Of a stretch of DNA of 61,125 bases, positions 9,825 through 21,575 are shown one piece after another (within the stretch, counting starts at the first letter, position 1; the number at the start of each line of letters is the position of its first letter). The position numbers and the translations under genes were made by a program. Source of the stretch: Gyrodactylus bullatarudis (taxonomy: Eukaryota; Platyhelminthes; Monogenea; Gyrodactylidea; Gyrodactylidae); contig SSNU01000236.1 of assembly GCA_012064415.1 (NCBI GenBank), positions 1 through 61,125 of the forward strand, in the 5' to 3' direction. The notes under the pieces were generated by a model. The model made no database searches and had not been told where the DNA came from. It worked only from the letters and a program-made list of their open reading frames with translations.

Positions 9825-10560
9825 AAAATCAAAAGCTTTAAGAATTTTTTTACAATGTGCACAGGAAAAATAACTTCTCTTCTTGCAAACAACACATATT
9901 CTTCCATCTCTATCGAGTTTAACATTGAGAGGTAAATCAGGCTCAATACTTCTATTCGAAAGATTGGGGATTTATTCAGCCTTTTCTTTGCGGGGAGGTC
10001 TTAAATTATTCTCAGGATCTGCTTCCTTCTTTTTCTAGATTCAAATTTAGCATCTTCAGCTAATTTATTTGACAATTTAATTTGAAAACTCAAAAGGACC
10101 ATGGGTTTATTCTCGTCAATATTTTTCTTATAGTCAAGCCAAGAATTTATAACGGCTGAATTCAAAATCCATCTAAAAATACCAATTTCTTGATTTATGT
10201 TCCAGTCTATACAAAACTTGGTAGCTATCGAAGAAATCAAGAGTTCTTTATCAATAAGCAGTTCTTTTCCTGATATTTTGAGTCGATCTGATCTGACAGT
10301 TCCAGTGCTATGAATTCGACGTGATAACAAAGACTTTGCAGTGGAATGCTAGTGAAAATGTTATCAAAACATACGATATGATTCTTATGTTCAGGCAAAT
10401 TTTGGCAGAACATAATCTCCTGATGACATACCACACGAATTATCAAGATCTAGAGATTTTCCATCGAATAAAATAATCATGAATGAAGCCGTCATCTCCG
10501 TTCCTAGAAAAAACATAACTGCCCTATTCCTTTGGTTTACATGACAAATATTATTTTAAT
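9825..10560 (-). pseudogene. piggyBac-like transposase, C-terminal half
   Basis: Two overlapping frames on minus. HIVCFDNIFTSIPL matches the piggyBac D-N-(F/Y)-TS region with a catalytic Asp. It is followed by GTVRSDRLK, a D-to-NSW segment (NSAVINSWLDYKK), and a C-terminal cysteine-rich part (CVVCKKRSYFSCAHCKK) like the piggyBac CRD. Frameshifts near 10320 and 10000 and stops show it is dead. A second fragment of the same family lies at 58750-58920 on minus. Confidence 0.8.
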
Positions 10561-10865
10561 CGTAACCTTCCTTGGAATAATCTGTTCATCATCAGAATGA
10601 GTTTGAGACTGCTTAGTGTATGAAGTACAATTGTTTCGAAATAACTCTGAGAATTCTTGTATTTTTTAGTTGATCAGATAAACTAATTTGATTATTATCC
10701 GAGAAGTGAAGATTTTTTTGCCAGTCATGAAAACAGTTTCGAGAAATCAGATTAGATATTGACCTAATTCTTGTAATCTAGGTAATTTCATAATTCTCAT
10801 TTTTAGTAAAGTCAATTTCTCACATGGTGACTCGAGATAAATTAAATTTTTCACAAAGGTTTTGA

Positions 10866-11100
10866 TTTATACCTCTCTGCCCCAATCAGCGCTGATCACT
10901 CAATAGCTAATAAGTTTTTCACCTAATCCTCAATTCTTTAAATCTTCTTAAAATTAATATCCTTTAACTTGGTTTTGCTCATTATATATCATTCGAAAGA
11001 GAGTTTTCTCCTCTTTTCAATGCATTGACAAAAAATTGTCTAGGGTGAATAATAACAAAGATAAAATAACTCTGTTATATCAACTTTTTACATGAAGAGC
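10866..11100 (-). repeat. Dispersed promoter-like repeat unit
   Basis: On minus this unit ends in GGGGCAGAGAGGTATAAA. Its upstream 200 bp match 33850-34110 on plus. See the TATA-core finding. Confidence 0.7.
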
Positions 11101-11264
11101 CTTACACCATTCGCTTATTTTAAAAATGAAAGAGGGGTCTGATTTTTAACTTAAGCAAATAGTGTGGTCACCACTCCTCTCCTTTATAGGAATCGGTTAG
11201 TAAAATTAGGAATTCGATTTTCGTCAATATTGATTAGAAATTTAAAATTGGACGCATCCAACTT

Positions 11265-11535
11265 TAAAACAATCTAGTTTTAACTTGAAATAATATTTCA
11301 GTATGAAATTCTAGGAACGGGCTAAAATATTATTAAAGGCTATTTATGTGAAACACATCAGAAAACACACCTATCCTACTTAGAAATCAAAAAATAACCG
11401 TGCTTAAATTTCATTGGTTGAAGGTCCTCTCATTGGTTTAGAAAAATCATGGTTTAGGTATATAACCGAGATGTAAAATACGATTTGGGCAGAGTGGGAT
11501 AGAAAACGGGTACTTCACCTGTAATTCAATAAAAC
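11265..11535. repeat. Dispersed repeat, copy 1
   Basis: The reverse complement of this segment is at 32545-32915. The shared core includes ACCCGTTTTC, CCAATGAGAG-type CCAAT boxes and GTATATAACCGAG, which looks like a TATA region. The order and spacing are conserved between the copies. No protein is encoded. Confidence 0.75.
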
Positions 11536-12537
11536 TCAGGCGAGGTCGGATATGACCTCATGGACCGAGGAGGTTAAGCCATAATATTTAACACTGATTT
11601 TTAGGATGAGGATTTAAACTAGATAGCTTGTTGTTTCATCTCACATGGAAAAAAGGATTCTCATGATATCAAACAAAAATTTTGATAAGCTTCAGCGATA
11701 AATTCTTCCCTGGTTTTGTCAAAAAAAGTGGGATCTACTATCCATATAATAAAGCAAAAAGATTTCAATTGCATTCATCACATAATATGTAAGGAAGGAA
11801 TGTAAGAGGCTCAGTCAATGAAATCGTATTTGTAATTTAATTTTTAATTTCTGTTATGACTTTGTTAGAAAACTTAATAAACTTATTCAAAGGTTTTTCG
11901 TACTAGTTAAGATAATTTTTGCCAGGTTCTCGAACTTCATACTCTTTCGAATAGTATAAATATTCGTAAAAATCGAATGCAAAAGTTATTGTATTTCAGA
12001 TATTAAGTTACGTGGTATAATATATTTGTTTTTATTAGGAGAAAAAAAATTTTTTAATGATGTATACTTATCTCTGGGGTCTTATTAATCTTGTTACAAT
12101 CTCGTCTTAAAATATGTTTCATAATTAATGTATGGAAGTAAGACAATTTTATTCATCGAATATTTTTGAAACAGTTCAATGTTCGTAGTTAGAAGGTATA
12201 TATGCAAAATATTTTTTAATTTGAATTTTCACTGATTATTAATGAATACGTGAGTAATAGGTTTTCTATAAATTCTCATATCATCAAATATGAAAATCAT
12301 TTGATACGAATGAGCATCCCATACAACTCTAAATTAAAAGTTTTGGGTAATATAAATGTCAACCTTCTTCCCGCAGAAAAAGTATGAAGTATTTCTTTTT
12401 GCTTATTAGCGTGAAAATGCCAAACTAATAGGATTTCAGGAAGAAGTTGAAAAACTACCCGCCGAAGCTTTCTTATTAACTTATTTTCATTTTCTATTAA
12501 CTCGAATTCATATTTAACTTTTATCATTTTTAAAGTA
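11536..12537. other. AT-rich non-coding stretch
   Basis: No supported gene. A 76-codon minus frame at 12297-12527 has no recognisable domain and no splice context; I do not call it. Confidence 0.4.
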
Positions 12538-12573
12538 ATACCACTGATGCTTCAGGAAATGCACACATGGTTT
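12538..12573 (+). ncRNA. Degenerate hammerhead motif, class B
   Basis: ACCA, then CTGATG (the final A of the core is missing), CTTCAG, GAAATGCACACA, then TGGT. Helix I ACCA/TGGT is intact. The sequence parallels the good copy at 55949-55983. Confidence 0.45.
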
Positions 12574-12679
12574 TAAAATATATAATCTATTATATATTTT
12601 CAAATAATGGATTGTGGATATTCAAAATAATTACATGAATTACTCATCCACAACAATTTCTAATTTCTTTCATCATTAG

Positions 12680-12976
12680 CTATAGCGAGGACTCTCAAAG
12701 TTAGATTCTTCAATAATCATTTAGATCCGACTGATATTTCTACTTACAATGTAAGAATCAATGGAGAAAATTGCATTCTATCCCTTCATAAGTATAATAA
12801 GATGATGCAAATAAAGAAAAATGATTGTGATAACTTTTATAGTATTTCGAAAGCAATAATATTGGTTTTACTTGGAGAATCCTCTTTAGAAATATCCTTC
12901 GTTGATGGAATGAAGAAAATTTATGCAGGAGAAGAGCAATTACCCAGGTTATTAAGCGAATTAGTAGAATGTAATG
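12680..12976 (+). CDS. Candidate exon 1: PH-like domain, phase 1-1
   Basis: The acceptor TTCTTTCATCATTAG and the donor G|GTAAGT frame 98 open codons with two extra bases at the start and one at the end, so both introns are phase 1. The product begins IARTLKVRFFNNHLD and ends LPRLLSELVECN. It alternates hydrophobic strands (NCILSLHKYNKMMQI, AIILVLLGESSLEISF) with a final amphipathic helix, like a small PH-type fold. Length 297 nt, against 300 nt for the exon at 21576. The next exon at 14037 joins in frame (AAT G|GC ACA). No upstream exon was found. Family unknown. Confidence 0.65.
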
Positions 12977-14036
12977 GTAAGTAAAAAATATTTCTGCAAT
13001 TTATACTTTTCTCATAGAAAATATGAGTGAGTCATTATAATTATCTCAAAATTTAAAATAAGATCTTGATTAATACTCAGTTACCTAGTTGATTAAATTT
13101 ATAATTTAGAAGAGTAATTCAGGAATCTGTTCTGTATAAAATGACAATCGCTTGCTACTATATGTCGTCTGGCTTATCGTGAGATTTTTCAAAACAACTC
13201 TTCCGATCAAAATATTCCATCTCAACCAATTAGTTCTAACCAACTTTTTCCGATGTTAATTTTTACAAATAATCAAAGGCAAATCTGATTGAGCTGAGCC
13301 ACCCATTCCACCTCAAGGAAACAAATGAGAACAGAATTGGAAGTCAACAAACAAATTTCAGAAGTGTTAGCTTATTTTGAAATGAACATTTTATCAACAA
13401 CCCTATTAATTTAATGAGGAATTCAAAAAAATCCTTAATATATTCAAGTTTTGACGAAATACAGTCAACCCTAGAAAGAAGGATTAAACAACCATACTTG
13501 AACAGCACCTCAACCAATAATTGCTAAAAAATTCACTAAAAAACGTATGGTATGTTACCACACAGATGAATTCGCCCAAAATAAAAGGCTTTAATAGTGA
13601 TATAAATGCATTGTCTTCTTATTTTCAAAATCTAATTGAATAATAATGAATCTTATATGATTAACACTGTACAACAAATTTGAGGTCAATTTTTGTATTT
13701 TTCTGATTTCACAGCACTGATATATTTTGGCGCGCTGAAATGATGCAAACCGTTTTTCGATTGATTTAGAAATCGGATCTGAAGTTTTGATCTGAGTTTT
13801 TTTGGTCTTTGTTAATTTATTCCATTAGACTGATCTATCACGATAAATTATTTTGAATTCAACTCAGGTAATTTTTCCTATATACAATGCCTACACTAAA
13901 ATTTAAGTACTTGAAACTCGTCCTGTAACATTATTTCAGACATTTTCTTGTACACACATTCTTTTATTGAATTTTCCAAATAATAGCGTTTCTGTTGAAT
14001 TTCTGAAAAATATTTTTTAATTGAAACTTTTTAAAG
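12977..14036 (+). other. Intron between candidate exons 1 and 2
   Basis: About 1.06 kb, GT-AG, AT-rich. No gene inside; no clear repeat. Confidence 0.5.
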
Positions 14037-14362
14037 GCACATTTCATGGTTTCATGTTTGATGGAAATGAAAGGATAACAATTATGGTGCTTGATAAACA
14101 TTTGTACATTCAAAGATACGATAAATTGACTGAGTATAATATTTCTAAATCAAAATTAGTCAGAAAAAATTTTGAATTTATATTAGAAGATGCATCCTTC
14201 TCCGATGGCTTAAGTGATTGCTATTTGATGACCTTGGAAATAATACCTGAAGAACATAGAATTGAAGATTTTGAAACTGCTCTTAGAATGAATATGGAAA
14301 TATCTGAAAGTGAGGATGGTGAGCATTTTAAGATATGTTTCTCAATTCCAGTTGTAGAATAA
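14037..14362 (+). CDS. Candidate exon 2: PH-like domain, terminal exon with stop
   Basis: The acceptor TTTTTAAAG gives a phase 1 start, matching the donor of exon 1. It encodes 107 residues ending SIPVVE and a TAA stop. AATAAA overlaps the stop region and a second AATAAA follows within 20 nt, so this looks like a true 3' end. Strand-like runs (ERITIMVLDKHLYIQRY, CYLMTLEII) precede an acidic helix (IEDFETALRMNMEISESEDG). It may end a short isoform or a separate gene, because phase-1 exons resume at 15336. Confidence 0.65.
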
Positions 14363-14507
14363 AGTTTTTCAATAAAGTGCTCTTCAGCCCAAAATTTCGA
14401 TGAATACTAATTACGAGTTAGGTCATAATTTGACTATTTTGCTTGCTCTTATTCCTCATGAGTATATTGGTTGAAGAACTGAGGTTAAGTGTTTGAAGTG
14501 AGCACTA

Positions 14508-15078
14508 CAATCTAAACTATCATCTAAATATCCTAACCTTGTCATATTTCAACGGAAATAGTGTGTAAATTCAAAGCTATGTATAATAAGCGTCTAGAAG
14601 CTGTAAGATCTGAACGAGGCTTCTTCTTCAATGATATGAGCAGAGTTATGAATTTAGGAGACTGTATTCGAATAAAAGTCGATATATGGTACAATATCGG
14701 TCCAGACACTATCATTAAGTGCTGGGAAGAAACTGGATTGATACCTAAGAGGGATGGTGACAATGAAGAAATGCGAAGAGCAACATTAGTTGATCTAGAG
14801 CTTCTTAAGAATTATTTATCGATTCGAAAACTTAAAGGTTCCATCAGTATAATAGAGAACCTGGAATTCGTTAAAGGAAGCCCGATATTAAATTCTATTG
14901 TCTATGACTTTCAATAAATTAGTTCTTTATAAACTAATATTTCCTTTTTGTAATTCAGTAATTTGTAATTAAGATAATATGGATCTACTGCTGCAAGAAA
15001 ATTGAATATGTCTATCACACACTCATGACTACGTTGAAATATGACTAGGTTAGGATATTTAGATGATAGTTTAGATTG
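14508..15078. mobile_element. Deletion derivative of a Tigger/pogo element
   Basis: A 47-bp terminal inverted repeat (CAATCTAAACTATC at 14508 and its mirror ending at 15078) encloses 571 bp with a transposase fragment at 14561-14917. The internal-deletion structure is like a MITE that kept the 3' coding end. I could not confirm a TA duplication. Confidence 0.75.
14561..14917 (+). pseudogene. Tigger/pogo transposase, C-terminal fragment
   Basis: 118 open codons without the catalytic core. The segment DIWYNIGPDTIIKCWEETGL matches the post-catalytic helical region of pogo/Tigger transposases (W, then TI-x-CW-x-TGL). The same region in the larger copy at 56753-57826 reads AWEEVEQKTIINCFNNVKF. 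The ATG is not a real start; the N-terminal two thirds are deleted. Confidence 0.75.
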
Positions 15079-15335
15079 ACATAACTTTTCATGAATATAC
15101 CAACGTATATGTATGCATATCATAGGCAGAGAAGACATCACCTCTGTGGGCGGAGGGGGAGAAGTATAGGGGAAAAATGATTTTTCATACCTTTGGAAAA
15201 ACCTAAAATAATACTTTAATTTGATTGGTCGAAATTTGGGGCAGAAAGGATTTCAAATATTATTGATATTTTTCACAAGTTGTCTCACAGAGCTTTCACC
15301 AGAAAGTTAATAATAACAGAATTATTTTATTTCAG

Positions 15336-15377
15336 TAATGCGAGATGCTAAAAACTTATTTTTATTTCTTGTGAAAG
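15336..15377 (+). CDS. Candidate 42-nt cassette exon, phase 1-1
   Basis: A strong acceptor (ATTATTTTATTTCAG) and the donor G|GTGAGA. It encodes 13 complete codons, MRDAKNLFLFLVK, with two leading bases and one trailing base, as in the other exons. Supported only by splice signals and phase. Confidence 0.4.
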
Positions 15378-15526
15378 GTGAGAAAATTCTGTTGTCAACT
15401 ATGTAAAATATTGAATATTTTCTTAAACGTAATCATAAAAAGGGAAAGAGAGTATAAAAAAAATTATTTGATAGGGAAATCCCTTCTTTGATAGGATACT
15501 CGAATATCAATATATATTCAAGGAAA

Positions 15527-15548
15527 TAGGGGCAGAGAGGTATAAAGG
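15527..15548 (+). promoter_or_regulatory. TATA-type core of a dispersed repeat
   Basis: GGGGCAGAGAGGTATAAAGG. One of several copies; compare 34075 and 58317. Confidence 0.45.
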
Positions 15549-15722
15549 ATTATTTTCTGGGAAGAGTTATTTCGAGGCGTTATCTATGCAACTCACTGTA
15601 TTTTTATTTCAATTTGTATTATATATTTTTCGATAAAGATTATCATTCATTTTTTTAAATTTCGGTCTATTCACCAGGCTGAAATTAGATATTAATTTAT
15701 ATAATGAAGTTGCAAGAATATG

Positions 15723-16790
15723 CATTTAAAATTATTATGAAATTACTCAATGCAACATTTTTTTCGGAAATCTTGCTTTATTCATAGGTGAAATAATTTT
15801 TTTTAATCAGTTCAAGACTCATGAGGAATAAGAGCAAGCAAAATACTCAAATTATGACCTAACTCGTAATTAGTGTAAAAGAAGAGAATGAGAATTAAAC
15901 AATCAGTTAAGCAAAAATGGAACAGTGGACAATTACTAATGGATAAATTCCTCAAGAGTAAAAGGGTTCAAATCAAATATTTCGTTCTAGGTGCTAAGGT
16001 AATATATCTAACAAGTTCATCTTATTCGCTAATGGATTAGCCCATGTTGTTGAATTTTACAGTTTACGATTTTTGGTTTTTTAACTAACTAATAGAGCTG
16101 CCACTATCACTTTTCTCTCCAGCGTTGCTATTCATTAGAGAGTTTTTTAGTTTACATACAGCTATTCTCGATGACTTTGGGAAATCATGATTTTTACAAA
16201 AATATCATTTTTCTATCAAAGTATCGAAATTTCTTAAAAGATTTTTTAGAAACTGATTCAAAATATTCAAAATGGTGTATTTTTTCAAGAAATGAATAAC
16301 AAAATTATTTTCTTTGTAAAATTCATGATTTCCCAAAGTCATCGAGAATAGCTGTATGTAAACTAAAAAACTCTCTAATGAATAGCAACGCTGGAGAGAA
16401 AAGTGATAGTGGCAGCTCTATTAGTTAGTTAAAAAACCAAAATTCGTAAACTGTAAAATTCAACAACATGGGCTAATCCATTAGCGAATAAGATGAACTT
16501 GTTAGATATATTACCTTAGCACCTAGAACGAAATATTTGATTTGAACCCTTTTACTCTTGAGGAATTTATCCATTAGTAATTGTCCACTGTTCCATTTTT
16601 GCTTAACTGATTGTTTAATTCTCATTCTCTTCTTTTACACTAATTACGAGTTAGGTCATAATTTGAGTATTTTGCTTGCTCTTATTCCTCATGAGTCTTG
16701 AACTGATTAAAAAAAATTATTTCACCTATGAATAAAGCAAGATTTCCGAAAAAAATGTTGCATTGAGTAATTTCATAATAATTTTAAATG
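15723..16790. repeat. 1.07-kb palindrome (foldback) of PLE-related sequence
   Basis: The left arm 15723-16203 and right arm 16316-16790 are near-identical inverted copies with a spacer of about 110 bp. Each arm contains the PLE-type block (TATTTCGTTCTAGGTGC and its mirror) and the hairpin CTCTCCA, then TTGCTATTCATTAGAGAG, seen in PLE 3' UTRs. No coding sequence. It may be a foldback MITE or two PLE ends joined head to head. Confidence 0.85.
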
Positions 16791-17629
16791 CGTGGGGTTT
16801 TCAGCTCATGCATTTTCTTGAATTAAAAATTTTCAACTCAAGTTTGAAAAAATAAAAAATTCGCGCCATCCCGAAATTTAAAATGTCTCTAGAATTCTCG
16901 AAATAAACTATTCTTCAAATTTCTTTTTCTCAAATCAGTTAAAGTGTACTTGTTGAATCTATTTATTAAAAACCTTCAAAAATTTCTTTACCTTGATAAA
17001 AAAATTTAGATTTCTGTAAAAAAAGATTTCCCAAATTTATAGAGAATAGCTTTATATTATAATATTTTTAGCTTTACCATTTCTTTCAAAATTTGAAAAT
17101 TATAATTTAAATCCATCTTTCAAATTACAGTTGTATCAGAAAGTAAATTCTGTTATCATATTCATCATCTCATGGAATATCATAACTTTACTTTTATATA
17201 TACGGTTTTATTACTCTTTATAAATATTAAGATATATTAGATAGATATATTAATCTTAAGATATTTAGATTTACTAATCATGTAAACCTTGATTTGATCA
17301 CATCCTAAGCAAGTAAAAATCATTTATTTACCATTAATTTATTGCTAAATGTTTCATTTGTCATGTGCTTTTGTCAAAGCTTGAATTATTCATTAGGAGA
17401 GGAGTTACGAGTTGGAGTCATTTTTCACTAAAATCAAAAATGTGCTGATATTTTTTGAACAACATCAAGAAATACAGTAGTAATTTGTTTAGTCAATGTG
17501 TGAAAATCCCTATTAAAATCACCACAATCGAATTTTATCAAAACTAAATAGTAATTTTCATTTCATGACTACTTTTAAAAATAAAATGTTGAGATTTTCA
17601 AAAAAATAATAATTGTTATGGTTGCGGCG
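16791..17629. other. AT-rich non-coding stretch
   Basis: No gene seen. It contains short homopolymer-rich runs only. Confidence 0.45.
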
Positions 17630-18555
17630 CCCACTGTACTTAACATACAAGAAAAAATGAAGATGAAAAACGTGTTATCGAAAACCTCCTTCAATCAAAT
17701 TTCACATTGAAAAAGATAGCGAATCATTGTGGGGTATCAATAAAAACTGTTAGCAGAATTAAAAATGACAAGCACATTCTTCGTGCTCCACTCTCTAGTT
17801 CAAGAAACAGAACTCCCCATACAACAAGAATAGGAATAAGCCAAGTGAATGCAAGACAAGTCCCCAATCTTACTGAATGACATAAAAGAGAGAGGTTAGA
17901 ATTCGCCTCGAGCAATATTGATAAGCCTCTCGAATATTGGCTTGGAATGCATTTCACTGATGTAGTGACTTTCACAAATCAAAAGTTCTTAGGATGGGGA
18001 AGAGTCCTTTTATGTGACGAGACCCATCCGGAAAGAGAAGTTTCCAGAGAAGGTTATGTTTTTTGCAAGTATAAAATATGAAACTGGAATACAATTAACC
18101 CCAGCATCTGGTAATCTTGATGGAAGAAAATTTATCCAACTCTTCAATCAGAATTTCAGATCATATGATGGATTCAGAAGGGAATGGCTTGATGTGCTTA
18201 CGGACCATGCCCCAGTTCATGATGCAGGTCATTTCAAAGCTTGTTTAAGAAGAGCTTGGATTAACGTCATTGATTTCCCTGCTAAAAGTCCTGATATTAA
18301 TGTCATTGAAAATGTTTTTGGAATAATGAAACGATTTTGGCAAGAAAAATAGTTAAATAGTAAGATTAACTTTACTCAAGTTTATTTCTCAAGGTATAAA
18401 GTTTCTGGTGACGATTCCACCAACGATATTAACGAAAAAGTTCAGAGATTGACAAATTTCCCTGAAGTGAAGGAAGCCATAAATAAGTTCATTTTATCAA
18501 TTCCTCGTCGGCCCCAGAAAATAATAGATCTTAGAGGAGAAATGTCAGATTATTA
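17630..18555 (+). pseudogene. Tc1-like transposase, frameshifted
   Basis: Frame pieces in order: an HTH (TLKKIANHCGVSIKTVSRI), a second domain (KRERLEFA), a region around the first catalytic Asp (HFTDVVTFTNQKFLGWG), then after a frameshift near 18010 VMFFASIKYE, the second Asp (VLTDHAPVH) and the end region FPAKSPDINVIENVFG with the final Glu. The C-terminus runs to a stop at 18555. At least two frameshifts and an internal stop near 17880 inactivate it. DD-to-E spacing is about that of Tc1/mariner. Confidence 0.85.
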
Positions 18556-18629
18556 ATTATCATTATATTTTAAATGTACACAGATGTCCAATAAATTTTT
18601 ACTTTCTTTAAAGAGATATTAACAATTAT

Positions 18630-18795
18630 TATTTAATTATTATTAATTATAATTATTAGTTATAATTATTAATTATTAATTATAATTATTAGTTATAATT
18701 ATTAATTATTAATTATAATTATTAGTTATAATTATTAATTATTAATTATAATTATTAGTTATAATTATTAATTATTAATTATAATTATTAATTAA
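18630..18795. repeat. 33-bp minisatellite, about 4-5 units
   Basis: The word TTATTAGTTATAATTATTAA recurs with exact 33-bp spacing (TTAGT ends at 18660, 18693, 18726 and 18759). Made only of A and T apart from the G. Confidence 0.9.
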
Positions 18796-19049
18796 TTACA
18801 CAATGTTATCACTTGGTGTCAAACCCCTTTCAATATTAGTTATGAGGTAATTAATGAAGAAAATTGAATATAAGAGCATATTTTGATCAATGGAAACCAT
18901 AAATAGATAAAATCTGTTGATAAATATAGGAATGAAAGGAATAACCACACAATCTGTTTAACCTTGAAATGACCTTGAATCCTATTGGCTAGAATATAAT
19001 GATAATAGAAAAAGTACCAATTCAAATATTTTATACTTAAAAATATGTT

Positions 19050-19285
19050 GGGATAATTACAAAAGGCAAACAATTTTTTATTTTTATCAAAAGGCAAACA
19101 ATAGATCTTACAAAAGACAAATAATGTATACGTGTTTTTTCAAAACCCAAACAAGATCTATGCGAATATTATCATAAGGCAAAGGTTAACATTATTTTTT
19201 TAACTAAACACAAACTTTTTTACCAAACACAAACATATATTTCTGCATAGTTCACAAAACACAAACATATATTTCTGCATGTAAT
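19050..19285. repeat. Short subterminal repeats next to a MULE
   Basis: Repeats of CAAAAGGCAAACAA (near 19058 and 19088, with variants to 19185), then CAAACATATATTTCTGCAT twice (about 19229 and 19264). Such arrays commonly lie near MULE ends. The transposase follows immediately on minus. Confidence 0.6.
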
Positions 19286-19362
19286 AATATTACTTTGTAA
19301 TATGAATTGTTAAAAAAACAACAATAATTATTAATTATAATTTTTTATCATCCATAAATTTT

Positions 19363-19837
19363 ACACCTTCCTATAGCGAAATCGACCCAATTCTTTGCTG
19401 GAATTCCTGACATGTATTCATAAACTCCTTCTTGCTTCTCTTTTAATTGATTCATGTGAGTGGAAAAATCTTCTTCATTGGTTGATCTAGCAGCCCTGAA
19501 AATCTCACGATTGCAATCGAACTTGAACTTAACTTATATATTTTTGCCAATGTGAAATAAGCAAAAACAATAAGCTGATTCAAGGAGGACGTTTTTTACG
19601 CTGTTGGCTAAACCTTTTTCTCTGTCTGATATAATTACAAGTCTTTCATCGTTCACAAGTCTTATAGCCTCCTTCAGATTTCTTAAGAAGTAAGTCCATG
19701 TTTTTTCACACTCTGTTTGAACAAAGGCCACAGCTATAGGAAATATTTCATTATTTGCATCGATTCCAGTCGCTGTGAGAAGAGTATAATTTGACCCATT
19801 TTTCATATGACAGCCATCCAAAGCTATGACTGGCANN
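19363..19837 (-). pseudogene. MULE transposase, catalytic region, cut by assembly gap
   Basis: On minus, entering from the gap: MDGCHMKNGSNYTLL (first catalytic Asp), GIDANNEIFPIAVAFV, ETWTYFL-type spacing (here EKTWTYFLRNLK), IISDREKGL (second catalytic Asp), then CFCLFHIGKNI. A stop follows, and a second frame continues to VDFAIGRCKIYG near 19363. This pattern is typical of Mutator-like transposases. The N-terminal part lies in the Ns. The stop after GKNI suggests a pseudogene. Confidence 0.85.
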
Positions 19838-20698
19838 NNNNNNNNNNNNNNNNNNNNNNNNNNNNNNNNNNNNNNNNNNNNNNNNNNNNNNNNNNNNNNN
19901 NNNNNNNNNNNNNNNNNNNNNNNNNNNNNNNNNNNNNNNNNNNNNNNNNNNNNNNNNNNNNNNNNNNNNNNNNNNNNNNNNNNNNNNNNNNNNNNNNNNN
20001 NNNNNNNNNNNNNNNNNNNNNNNNNNNNNNNNNNNNNNNNNNNNNNNNNNNNNNNNNNNNNNNNNNNNNNNNNNNNNNNNNNNNNNNNNNNNNNNNNNNN
20101 NNNNNNNNNNNNNNNNNNNNNNNNNNNNNNNNNNNNNNNNNNNNNNNNNNNNNNNNNNNNNNNNNNNNNNNNNNNNNNNNNNNNNNNNNNNNNNNNNNNN
20201 NNNNNNNNNNNNNNNNNNNNNNNNNNNNNNNNNNNNNNNNNNNNNNNNNNNNNNNNNNNNNNNNNNNNNNNNNNNNNNNNNNNNNNNNNNNNNNNNNNNN
20301 NNNNNNNNNNNNNNNNNNNNNNNNNNNNNNNNNNNNNNNNNNNNNNNNNNNNNNNNNNNNNNNNNNNNNNNNNNNNNNNNNNNNNNNNNNNNNNNNNNNN
20401 NNNNNNNNNNNNNNNNNNNNNNNNNNNNNNNNNNNNNNNNNNNNNNNNNNNNNNNNNNNNNNNNNNNNNNNNNNNNNNNNNNNNNNNNNNNNNNNNNNNN
20501 NNNNNNNNNNNNNNNNNNNNNNNNNNNNNNNNNNNNNNNNNNNNNNNNNNNNNNNNNNNNNNNNNNNNNNNNNNNNNNNNNNNNNNNNNNNNNNNNNNNN
20601 NNNNNNNNNNNNNNNNNNNNNNNNNNNNNNNNNNNNNNNNNNNNNNNNNNNNNNNNNNNNNNNNNNNNNNNNNNNNNNNNNNNNNNNNNNNNNNNNNN
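19838..20698. other. Assembly gap (Ns)
   Basis: 861 unknown bases. It removes the N-terminal part of the MULE. Open frames reported across it are artefacts. Confidence 1.
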
Positions 20699-21575
20699 AA
20701 ATATGTTTTCAGGTGAAAAAATTAACAGAACTGTAATTTTTAAAGGAAATTTTTATCTAATTTTTTACAGCTTGATAATATCCATCGAATAGTGAAATCA
20801 TAATTTGGTTACTACGATTTGAAAAAAATGCAATTGTAATTTGCAATTTTGTAAATTTATACACCTTCTTTCTAATTATAATAACACGTTATTGATGCAA
20901 ATTAATATACTTTAATAATAAATCACTTGCAGAAGAATGATTGATCTTCCAAATACCGAAAAAACTGTACATTTATTGAATATTTTGATAAAGTTATTGT
21001 GTTATGTTTAGACTATATATTTTGGATAGGACTTTACTTTCTGACACAACTGTATATCATTATCAAAGAGACACAACCTTTGAGAAATGTACATTTTGTG
21101 TTAGTATCTTATTTCTACTTCTCAAATCTATCACTTACTTTTTGCTTTTCCTCTAACATTTCTTATAAATCTTGAATCGAATAACAATGTTCAAAAAATT
21201 TTTCTAGATCAAAAAAACTACCCCTAATAGATGCTAATTTTATAGATCTAGCAAGAAAAAAAAATATTTCGCTTATTTAAATCCGGGTTCAAATAAAATT
21301 TAGGTGTCTCTATCAAGTTAGATACATATGGATAAAGAAATAAGTTATTATTAATGACCTGTGACCATGCTTAGTTAATGTTTTAAATTGTGTCTAAATT
21401 ATATTTCCGAAAAAATCTCATGCAAAAGAGTTCTTTCTAACAAATCCACCAAATACGTTTGATCTTAAGACATAAGAAGGTATATGATTTTGTTCAAATG
21501 GCCGTTGTATTATCTCTTAATAATCATTTTTTATTATATTTAATTGATTTTATTTATATCTTCTTGATTTGATAG
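20699..21575. other. AT-rich intronic or intergenic stretch
   Basis: No gene. Near 21068-21102 (GACACAA, CCTTTGAGAAATGTACATT) lies a remnant of the class B hammerhead that lacks the CTGATGA half. Confidence 0.45.

Noticed and set aside
12297..12527. 76-codon minus ORF
   Set aside because: No recognisable motif, no splice or promoter context; length is expected by chance.
18601..18800. Possible CRISPR-like array
   Set aside because: It is a pure A/T tandem minisatellite without unique spacers, in a eukaryotic genome.
19807..20736. Long plus-strand open frames of about 300 codons
   Set aside because: They consist of Ns in the assembly gap.
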